From: Obelidium mucronatum
Taxonomy: Eukaryota; Chytridiomycota; Chytridiomycetes; Chytridiales; Chytriomycetaceae
Direction of reading: 5' to 3'
Length of the DNA stretch: 28,620 bases
Assembly (NCBI GenBank): GCA_025765595.1
Contig: JAIVFH010000320.1
Coordinates: 1 to 28,620, forward strand
In this document: positions 8,914 through 17,612 of the stretch, one piece after another
Position numbering within the stretch: the first letter of the stretch is position 1
How the letters are laid out: each line of letters opens with the position of its first letter
Notes under the pieces: generated by a model
Seen by the model: only the letters and a program-made list of their open reading frames with translations
Told to the model about the DNA's origin: nothing
The model's database searches: none
Position numbers and translations under genes: made by a program

Positions 8914-10671
8914 ATGGACGAGCAGCAGCTGCACCGCGCGCATGCAGCGATCGCGCGCACGAACGCGCAGCGGCCGCTCCTGTGTCCGACGGCGGTGGAG
9001 CTCGGCGACGGACTCGTGCTGCGGCGCGCGACGGCGGGCGACGGGGCGGCGCTCGCGGCGTTCAACGCGCAGCAGCACTTTGCGGCGGTCGGGCGCGCGA
9101 CGGCGGACGCGTTCGGCGCGGCGGCGCGCCACCCGACGCTCGACGCGCGCTGCTTCACAGTCGCCGCCGCGGCAGACAGCGGCCGCATCGTGTCGGCCGT
9201 GTACAGCGTGCCGCAGCTGTGGCTGTACGCCGGCGCCGTGCCGCTGGTCGCGCTGCGCCCGGAGGCTGTCGGGACCGCCGCCGACTTCCGCGGCCGCGCG
9301 CTCGTCGCGAAGCACCTGGACGCGCACCGCCGGTGGGCGCTCGCGCTGGGCGCCGCCGTGCTGTTTATCGGCGGCATGCCGCAGTACTACGCGCGCTTCG
9401 GGTACGACTTGTGTCCGCCGCGCATGGGCGGCAGGTGCGGAACAAAAGCGAGCGTCGCGTCGGCGATTCAAGCGCGGCAGAAGCGATTGCTCGAGCTTGA
9501 ACAACAAGGCCCGGACAGCGACAAGAACGCGGTAAAAGACCTTGCGTTTCGGAGGGCCGCTGCTGCGGACGCATCTTTCTTGACCAGATTGGTGAGGCGG
9601 AATTCAAGGCGGCGCGACCTGGGGATCTGGACAGATTTCCCGGAATCGTATTGGGTTGATTTATTTGAGGGGCGACAAGCGGGGAGTTTTTCGGCAAATG
9701 ATGTGTTTGTGTTGGAGGCGAGTGTCGATGCAGGTTCTTCTGTTGCAGCTGCGTTTCGTGTTGCTAGTGGCAGTGGCGGAGACAAAGAAGAACAAGACAT
9801 CAAAGACATCATCAAAGGGGACGATATTATCAAAATTCCAGTTGGATTCGTTCAAATCTGTAATCTGGGTGGATATGTAAGCATGTTTGAGTTGGACGAT
9901 AGCCTGGAAGACTTGAGCGTGTCATGGACGGATGCCACCACAGTTCTTTTTGAATGGCTTCAAGAGTATGAGTTGAAATACAAGGCTGAAAAGAAGAAGC
10001 TGTTTGATGCACCTTTTGAGATTGAAGACAAGGGGGGTATTGAAGGAGGAGGAGACCTCTCTGCTGAGGCTGCTACCACCGATGCTGCTACTACTACTAC
10101 AACTACAACTGCATCTATAGCACCACCAGAACCAGAATCAGAACCGAAACTCCCAGACGACTGGACATTCCAACTCTTTCTCGGCGACACCCACCCATGC
10201 TACAAATCAATCGCAACCCCCACAGTCCTCCCGATAATACAAAAGCCCTTCTACTGGTTCACTCAAATCACGCACCTCCCGACATTCCTCCAAAAAATCA
10301 CCCCCGTGCTGAACGATCGGTTACACGCGTCCATCACATTCACGAAACTGACTGCGAAGCTGGCCATCATGTTTAGCGCGTACAGTGCGGCTGGGGCTGC
10401 GATTCTGGACATTAAGAATGGGAAAATTGTTCAGGTATCGGAGGGAAAGGAAGGGTGGACGAAGGCTGACTTGGTGAAGGACGCGGGTGGTGCATCTTCA
10501 TTGCTTGTTGCTTTGTGTCATGGAACGAGTTGGATGAGGATGGTGTTGGGGCATAGAACCGCGAGTGAGATTCAAGAGAATGGGGATTTGATGGGTGGGG
10601 CGGTTGCTGTGCAAGTGTTGGAGGCTTTGTTCCCAAGGATGAAGGTGGATGCGATTGTAGGAATGGATTGA
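8914..10671 (+). CDS. GNAT-family N-acetyltransferase-like protein
   Basis: Intronless, 585 residues. The N-terminal 170 residues have the layout of a GNAT fold. Residues about 110-125 (VALRPEAVGTAADFRGRALV) occupy the beta4/acetyl-CoA-binding loop, where the canonical R/Q-x-x-G-x-G/A appears as DFRGRAL. IGGMPQYYARFGYDL resembles the end-of-domain strand of Eis-like GNATs. A second less clear alpha/beta region (about 210-360), a Thr/Ala/acidic low-complexity linker (about 365-405), and a C-terminal region (about 430-580) follow. That last region could be SCP2-like, as in Eis proteins, but this is tentative. The first 550-600 bases are far richer in GC than the rest. The stop lies in a TTGA repeat (10668-10690). 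A poly(A) signal AATAAA is at 10728. Substrate unknown. Confidence 0.7.
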   Translation: MDEQQLHRAHAAIARTNAQRPLLCPTAVELGDGLVLRRATAGDGAALAAFNAQQHFAAVGRATADAFGAAARHPTLDARCFTVAAAADSGRIVSAVYSVPQLWLYAGAVPLVALRPEAVGTAADFRGRALVAKHLDAHRRWALALGAAVLFIGGMPQYYARFGYDLCPPRMGGRCGTKASVASAIQARQKRLLELEQQGPDSDKNAVKDLAFRRAAAADASFLTRLVRRNSRRRDLGIWTDFPESYWVDLFEGRQAGSFSANDVFVLEASVDAGSSVAAAFRVASGSGGDKEEQDIKDIIKGDDIIKIPVGFVQICNLGGYVSMFELDDSLEDLSVSWTDATTVLFEWLQEYELKYKAEKKKLFDAPFEIEDKGGIEGGGDLSAEAATTDAATTTTTTTASIAPPEPESEPKLPDDWTFQLFLGDTHPCYKSIATPTVLPIIQKPFYWFTQITHLPTFLQKITPVLNDRLHASITFTKLTAKLAIMFSAYSAAGAAILDIKNGKIVQVSEGKEGWTKADLVKDAGGASSLLVALCHGTSWMRMVLGHRTASEIQENGDLMGGAVAVQVLEALFPRMKVDAIVGMD

Positions 10672-10690
10672 TTGATTGATTGATTGATTG
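10668..10690. repeat. TTGA microsatellite spanning the stop codon
   Basis: About five to six copies of the tetranucleotide ttga. The GNAT gene's TGA stop is formed by the first copy, so repeat length changes would alter the 3' UTR but not the protein. Confidence 0.8.
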
Positions 10691-10727
10691 TTGGGTCGTA
10701 GTGTTGTCTTTTTTCTTTTGCCCATAC

Positions 10728-10733
10728 AATAAA
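10728..10733 (+). terminator. Poly(A) signal AATAAA of the GNAT gene
   Basis: Canonical AATAAA about 57 bases after the stop, followed by a T-rich stretch. Confidence 0.5.
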
Positions 10734-10862
10734 CTTCTTTTGGTAAGTGGAATCATTTTGCCTTCTTTATTGATTCTACATTGCATGTGCTCCTTTGAAA
10801 AAATTTTGGCGGCCAAAAGCCCACTTTAAAATTACTCTTTTTTTAAGATTGAAAAATTCAAG

Positions 10863-13800
10863 ATGAACACAACGTGTCTTTTGTTGGGAAGTCTTTTGAT
10901 CGCATCGGCATATGCTCTACAAAACCAAGCCATTGTATTTGGTGGGCTGCTCTCGCCCTCTGACTTGAGCTTTGATTACAATTCTGACTTTTTTTTGATC
11001 ACCCTTTACCAGGCAGCGACACGCCATCCGCCGCAGCGGCCATTGCCGGTCTCAAGCAGTACAATGTGCCGTACGTGTCCTATGATACCGCTGCCAGTGT
11101 TGCCTCGCCCACCCTGCCTCTCTATGATACGACATCCACTGCCAACTTTTCCATGATTATCCTCGGCAGTGGAATCCTTGCATTCAGCGCTTCGCAGTGG
11201 ACGCAGCTGTTTGACTACCAAGAAACCTCAGGCGCCCGTCTCGTTGCTTTCTACGACGAACCCGGCAAGGGCGCTTCCGTCTCTTACACATCCAGCATCT
11301 CTTCATCAAGCGAAAGCTTTTCGGTCTCGCCCATCACAGGAAATAACAATGCCATTGCAACGACTGCGGCAGGACTTCCACTCTCGTATTCAGTTTCACT
11401 TGATGGGTGAGTCCGCAAAAAAAAAACATTGAAGACGAATATTGAAAATTGAAATCTCCATCTTTGCAAAAAATTATAGCATGGGGACCGTGTATCCAGC
11501 GTCAGTTTTGAATAACTCGGCAGTCTTACCTGTTATGGCCGCTACCAGCGCCTCCAATGTTGTTTCTGTTGCTGCGGCAGTTTATTCCTTCACCTTGAAA
11601 CGCCAACAACTGTCATTCTTTTACCAAATTGCAGATTGGCAGTATGCGACACCTGATAGTGTTACTCGTTATACTGTTTCGGTTTTGATTAGCTGGGTTT
11701 CCAAGGGTAGCTTTGGAGCCGTTATCCCAACCCCAACGAGGCCTCCTCCAAACCAAGCTGTTGTTTTTGGTATGTCTCCAAGGAATCACTCTTCAGTTGC
11801 TACTGTTTTTTAAAAGCATTTTATTCTGAGATATTTTTTTTTGGGTCTGACCGTTCTGTTCTCTTTCAGGAAGTGACACCCCCTCTGCCGAAGCTGCCAT
11901 CGCTGGCTTGAAGGAATGGAATGTGCCCTATATCGCCTATACTACAGCCTCTTTGACGGGACTCTCTGCGCTTCCTCTCTATGCCTCTGGCACCTCTGCA
12001 AACTTTTCCATGATTATTCTTGGTAGTGGAATCATTGCCTTCTCTCAGATGCAATGGTCTCAGCTCTATGATTATCAAGAGACTTATGGAGTTCGACTTG
12101 TTTCTCTCTATGGAGAGCCTGGGAAAGGTGCAGATGTGGGTTTCGCGGCTGGGGCTCCAGTTGTGACAACGGGAAGTTTATCAGCTTCTCCCGTTAGTCC
12201 CATAGCTTCTGAACTTGCCGGTTTACCGGCTTTATATTCTGTTTCCGTCGATACAGCCGCGTAAGTAGCCCTTGTCTATGAGTTAATGAATCCTGACGGA
12301 TATTGCAAAACAGACTGGGATACATTTACCCTGCTTCCATTTTGAACTCCACTCTTTCGACATCGGTGCTGTCTTTTTCCACAACACCTGCCAGTGTAGC
12401 TGCAGCTGTTTCCAAGTTTTCTTCAAAGCGAGAGCAGCTCTCGTTCTTTTATCAAACTGCTGGGTGGCAAGCATCAACCCCTGGAAGTGTAAGCAACTAT
12501 ACAACCGCGATTTTGATAAGCTGGGTATCGAAAGGTGCGTATGGTGCTCAATCAACTCCAGTGGTGGTTCCAGCTCTTGATCAAGCGATTGTCTTCGGTA
12601 TAGTTAATTTACATTTTGTAGTTGATGAGCTAAGTGATACTCGTGTTTTATGTACCAGGTAGCGAAACAGCGTCTGCAGGAGCTGCTATTCTTGCCCTTC
12701 AGTCTTACAAAATTCCATACGTCTCATACACAACAGCGGAAAGCTTGGCTTTTCCAAAACTTCCCCTGTATTCCTCGAACACTGCCGCGGCGGGCAACTT
12801 TTCTATGATTATACTGGGTAGTGGTATAATTGGTTTTTCGGCTGCTCAATCGGCAGAACTGGGTGCATATCAAAGCCGGTATGGCGCTCGCCTTGTATCT
12901 CTCTATGACATTCCGGGTTTCGGGTCTGCGACGGGCTATACTTTAAACACTGGATCAGCGGTGGGTGTGTTCGCTGTTGTTCCGGAGAGTTCATCTTTGA
13001 TTGGATCTTCTGATGCTGGGTTTCTTGCCTCGTTCGCAACGTCTCTTGATACCACGCAGTAAGTAATTTTTTCTCGTCATATTTCTATTGCATCGACCTT
13101 TATAAAAACAATTTTCTTGTTTTTAATAGATTCGGTGGAATATATCCTGGGTCTATCGTGAAAACCGCGTCCGTTGTTCCTGTCATTAATTTCAAGAACT
13201 CCACTGGCTCCGTAACTATTGCTGCCGCTGTGTACAATTTTGCGCCTTCCCAACAACAGCTCTCCATCTTTTATCAAATCGCGGCATGGGATATGAGTAG
13301 TTCAACTACCGCGTCTCTCTCTGGATATACTACGGACGTGATGATATCCTGGGTGTCCAAAGGTCGGTACAAACGGGCTACCAGGCCAGTAGACCCTGTG
13401 ATTGCTCATGCAGCGCAAATCCAAACTCGAGCGCTGATTATCGCTGATGGTGGTGGTTTGGAAGAGTACCCGCAAGCGATCCTTACGAGTTATGGATTGG
13501 CGTTTGATACTATTGTTGTTTCGGCTGGTGGGGTTTTGAGCGCACCGTTGAGCTTAGAGGTTTCGACGAATTCTTTGGGGAGATATAGTCTGATTGTTTT
13601 GACCAATTCGGGGTTGATTGGTAAGTACGAGGTGTTGTGGCGTTACAAAGAGAACCGAAAACCAACCAATTTATTATTTTTCTTTGATAAGGCGGATTAA
13701 GCGCGCAGCTATATGAATATCAGCGAAACTATGGTGTTCGCTTGGTTGCATTGAACGATGCCCCATCCTACACTGGAAAAATTTCTGCATTTGGTGGGGC

Positions 13801-15622
13801 CACTGGTTGTCAAACTGGAGCTCTCATCGTGACACCTGCGTCTGCTGTTTTCACGAACTCAGCGGGACTTAAATCAAATTGGAGTCTTGCTATTGATTCC
13901 GCGTATGTTTTTATTTTTTTTTAACATGCAACATCTGAAAGCCTTAATCATTTATTGTCTAATATAGGTCGTGCGCGTTTCCAGGAACCATTACAGACAG
14001 TTCAACAACTACTCCCGTGGTAAACTTTGTATCAAGTGGTGTCGCAGCGGCCGTAATTGACTTCGGGCGCAATCAGCAGCAAATGTCATTCTTTCTACCC
14101 TGCAAGTCCACCTCTTTTGCATGTCTTACCATGGGGCATATTTGGTTTCAATGGGCGACTCGAGGAACTTATACGGGGATACGTAGAATCTACTTTACCC
14201 CTCAAATCGATGATGTGTTTTTGGCTACTGCTGGAAACGATGAAAAGGGTAATGCTGTTGAGTTTCGAATTAGGCCCAGTGATGTGCAAGGGTTGTTGGA
14301 TTGGATGCCTGCGGTTAATAAGCGGTTGCCTGTCGGATCGAATTTGACTATCGAGATGGCTTTTAACGGTAAGTTCAACAAACTATTTTTTAGAGCTTTC
14401 TAAAAACCCAATTAAAATTCTATCCAATTATCAAAAAAGGAAACGGAGTTATGGAGTACTTGTCAAAGCAAAACCCAAACCCAGGATATTTTGTGAACTT
14501 CAATCCAGATCAAACCAATGCCCCACTAGACTGGAAAAAACCGCTTGGAACCGGTCAAACAAACTGGAATCTGACAGGAGTGAAGACCAATTGGTTAAAG
14601 CTGCATTGGCGAAGGACCCACTTTACAATTTTTTCTCGGCGTCTGGGAACTTATCGTCTGTCTCCAGCAAATTCCTTTGGTGCTCCCACACGTTTACGCA
14701 CGAAATCTTGAACAATAATTCATACAGCGATACAAGGAATGAAGTTGCGTTCAATTTCCAATTAGCGAGCAAGAGCTATTGGGGTCTTGATGGGCAGCCT
14801 TTCTGGAGCAACAAGTCTCTGGTAACGCCTGGAATTTCTGGAATCTTTAACGGCGACGCGTTGCGAGCACTCCTTGATTTCGGTATCACTGGCGCCGTGA
14901 GTGACTCGTCTCGCCCCAAAACCCAAAACACGGTTCGACCATTCTACTGGCCAATGACTACAACCGTCGCAAATAATGGATACGCAGGGTTCACGCTGAT
15001 TCCTCGCCAGTCCCTGAACATTTTCTATAGCACCTCGAACCAAGAGTATAATACTATATTGTTTAATAGTATCTATGGAACGACATACACGTTTGCGGAC
15101 ATCTTGGCACTGGAGGTTGATCGCAACATGATCAACTTGGGATTGCTCTCGTGGCAGCCAGCAATGTTCCATCAAGCCAACCTTAGAAATGCAGATCTTC
15201 CTGTTGTCTCGATTGGTGGTACTGTTTCTGGGCGTTATGGGTTGATGCAACAGTGGGTAGAAAATGTGTTTGGCGCATTTGGGAAGGTATCGAACTGGCC
15301 TGTGGTAACCCTGAAGCAGGACTTATTGACGGCAAAGTTTATCAATCGTCAAGTTTACGAGACTGCGGATGTGAATGTGGTGCAGTTGGTAAATGTTACT
15401 GCGTCCGGGGTTGCCATGTCGGGATTCACGATCTCAGCGGCTAAGCGTTGTTTCGCACCCGTGACGCTTCCGCCTTCTGTTTCTGTTGGTGATATTGTTT
15501 CTTTGCCTGCTGGGGCGGCCACGGAACAGATTGAGGCTGTTGATTCTGTTACTGTTTGGATTCCTTTGGTTGCTGGCGCTTCTCCCATCACTGTCAAGTT
15601 TTCTAGCCCTAAATTGGTCTGA
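10863..15622 (+). CDS. Agd3-like exopolysaccharide deacetylase (CE18) with triplicated N-terminal modules
   Basis: Ten exons: 10863-10941, 11013-11406, 11480-11769, 11870-12260, 12314-12597, 12659-13058, 13130-13620, 13692-13902, 13968-14368, 14440-15622; about 1,374 residues with one base restored. A hydrophobic leader (to about residue 19) suggests secretion; no GPI tail. Three tandem CBM87-like modules precede a fourth, diverged copy (from RALIIADGG) that belongs to the canonical Agd3 layout. The catalytic region follows, with a QIDDVF motif (Asp928-Asp929), HTFTH (His1064 and His1068) and SWQPAMFHQAN. These match the metal/base motifs of Aspergillus Agd3, which deacetylates galactosaminogalactan outside the cell; the same role on a wall or matrix glycan is inferred. 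A -1 shift between 14530 and 14590 breaks the frame before the His motif. Confidence 0.88.
14530..14590 (+). other. Apparent -1 frameshift before the deacetylase His motif
   Basis: Exon 10 opens in one frame (GNGVMEYL to about NWNLTG) and continues in another (SEDQLVKAALAKDPLYNFF onward). Adding one base anywhere from the A6 run near 14536 to about 14580 restores a continuous frame. No intron of realistic length fits. If real, the protein would lose its catalytic histidines. Confidence 0.7.
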
Positions 15623-16115
15623 AAGTGGATTAGTTTTACTTCTGAGAGACTTCCATAATGAAAAAATAGTTCGTTTGAATTTAAGGTGAACTTTTGAATA
15701 ATGGATTTTACGGAACACCATCCATTCAATGAGTTGCTCTTTGACAAATGTTCGAATAGTGTGTTGGACGACACGCGGTAGATAGCTAGATAAGTGCGAC
15801 TGCTCAATGTAGGTCAAGCCTATTCAAGTCAGGTGACATCAAGAAAAAGACAGCGAAACAGAAAGCGAAAGAGTAATGAGGGACGCGCCTTGCTTCCAAA
15901 TTCACAAGTATCTGATTGAAGGAAGTCTCCCTTTTTACGCGTTCGGCTTTATTCAACCTGGGTAACTTAAAGGGAGAGTGGCGTTCATTATTATTTAATC
16001 AAAGTTTCCAGCCTCACACAGCCACACTCCATAAATTCAAATTGATTTTCATGTTATGGATTTCTTATTACACCTTCAAAGCTTCTGAATTCTTCCTACC
16101 TGACAAAAAGATCTC
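15623..16115. other. Intergenic region, no gene seen
   Basis: Spacer of 493 bp between the deacetylase stop and the transporter start, expected to hold the transporter promoter. I see no recognisable element apart from AT-rich sequence near 16000-16080. Confidence 0.4.
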
Positions 16116-17516
16116 ATGAATCCCTCTGACGACATCACTCCTGCGGGACTGCGCAAGATCATGCTGGCAGCATGCGCCGGAACCTTAATTGAGTGGTACG
16201 ACTTCATTATCTTTGGTTCTCTCTCGGCCACGACCGCTTCCCAGTTCTACAAGACCGGCACACAATCTGGTGACCTCATTGCATGGCTCGCTGCATTCGC
16301 AATTGGATTTATTGTTCGCCCTCTTGGTTCCATCGTTTTCGGATTTGTTGGCGACAAGTTTGGGCGAAAATCCACGTTCACAGTCTCCTTGGTAATGATG
16401 GGAGTCGCAACGTTCCTTTGTGGCTGCCTCCCAACATACAACGATATTGGTGTTACTGCTGGAGTTCTTCTTATCATTTTGCGAATCCTTCAAGGTCTGG
16501 CTGTGGGCGGCGAGTATGGTGGGGCTGTGTCGTATATCGCCGAGCATGTTCCACAAAAGCAACGTGGATTCTACTTGAGTTTCTTGCAAGCCATGTCGAC
16601 AAGTGCCATGGTGGTTTCACTTTCTGTTATCCTCATGTTTCGGCTTAGTTTGGGAGACGCCGATTGGACGCGTTTTGGATGGAGATTTCCTTTCCTTATT
16701 TCTATCTTTCTGGTGGGAATTTCAATATACATTCGTTACTCTATGCAAGAGTCGCCAATGTATACGAAAGCTAAAGAAGAAGGAAAGATGGTGAATAATC
16801 CATTGGTGGAGTCTATAGGAAGACCTTACAACCTCTACTACGTTCTTGTAGTTCTCTTTGGGTGCGTGATGGGACAAACTGGAGTTGTCTACTGTGCCCA
16901 ATTTTACACTTTGACGTTTATTCAAGCGACCTTGAAAGTTCCGTTTGTTACTTCCAACACCATCGTCTTGCTGGCTTGTCTGTTTGCGATTCCAGCGTTC
17001 ATTATTTTTGGTCACTTCTCTGACAAGATTGGTCGCAAGAAAGTAATGGTTACGGGGATGGTTCTCTCGACTGCTCTCTTCTATCCACTATACATTGCAC
17101 TCTATCAATTCCGCCCCTTTGAAAACAACAAGAATACCGAGCCGTTCCGCGACCAATATTCGCCCGTTATGATTGGATTCTTGGTGTGGATCATGGTTAC
17201 TCTTTCCATTGTATCTTGCGCACCAACTGGGGCATTTCTTTCAGAATTATTCCCAACTTCCATTCGATACACTAGCATTTCGATCCCCTATCACATTGGG
17301 GCAGGAGTCTTTGGTGGTTTGACTCCGCTTGTTGCAACTGCTATTGCCACAGCCACTGGAGATCGTTTGAGTGGATTGTTTTATCCAATTATTCTGGGAG
17401 GTGTTTCGTCTTTGATTGCAATTGTATTGCTGCCGGAAACTGTTGGAAGAGATATTCAAGCTTTGGGATTGAATGGCAAGATTGAGGAGAATGGGTCTAC
17501 AAACGACGAAAAGTGA
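16116..17516 (+). CDS. MFS transporter, bacterial-type metabolite:H+ symporter (MHS) family
   Basis: Intronless, 466 residues, with about 12 hydrophobic segments. The first helix carries CAGTLIEWYDF, the signature of the MHS family (ProP, ShiA, KgtP and relatives). GDKFGRKS after helix 2 and SDKIGRKK after helix 7 are the two MFS motif A copies. VGGEYGGAVSYIAEH, WRFPFLIS and ELFPTSIRYT are also typical of MHS proteins. This family moves compatible solutes, dicarboxylates or shikimate with protons across the plasma membrane; the substrate here is unknown. Most multi-exon genes nearby contain introns while this one has none, and the family is mainly bacterial, so horizontal origin is plausible but unproven. 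It converges with the Argonaute gene, whose stop is 97 bp away. Confidence 0.9.
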   Translation: MNPSDDITPAGLRKIMLAACAGTLIEWYDFIIFGSLSATTASQFYKTGTQSGDLIAWLAAFAIGFIVRPLGSIVFGFVGDKFGRKSTFTVSLVMMGVATFLCGCLPTYNDIGVTAGVLLIILRILQGLAVGGEYGGAVSYIAEHVPQKQRGFYLSFLQAMSTSAMVVSLSVILMFRLSLGDADWTRFGWRFPFLISIFLVGISIYIRYSMQESPMYTKAKEEGKMVNNPLVESIGRPYNLYYVLVVLFGCVMGQTGVVYCAQFYTLTFIQATLKVPFVTSNTIVLLACLFAIPAFIIFGHFSDKIGRKKVMVTGMVLSTALFYPLYIALYQFRPFENNKNTEPFRDQYSPVMIGFLVWIMVTLSIVSCAPTGAFLSELFPTSIRYTSISIPYHIGAGVFGGLTPLVATAIATATGDRLSGLFYPIILGGVSSLIAIVLLPETVGRDIQALGLNGKIEENGSTNDEK

Positions 17517-17612
17517 AAATATCACAACATTGGATTGAAGATATATTATTGATACTACTACATTGAAAAATGCTGATACGGATAACGCAATAAATCGAAG
17601 CCCCTCCCTTTT

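Noticed and set aside
8794..9507. Long Arg/Ala-rich ORFs on both strands over the GNAT 5' end
   Set aside because: High GC removes stop codons in all frames. Only the plus frame starting at 8914 continues through the AT-richer remainder and has a GNAT-like pattern.
11400..11480. Stop soon after VSLDG read as a premature end of the deacetylase gene
   Set aside because: GTGAGT and TATAG splice sites with matching phase remove it, at the same position as in every other module.
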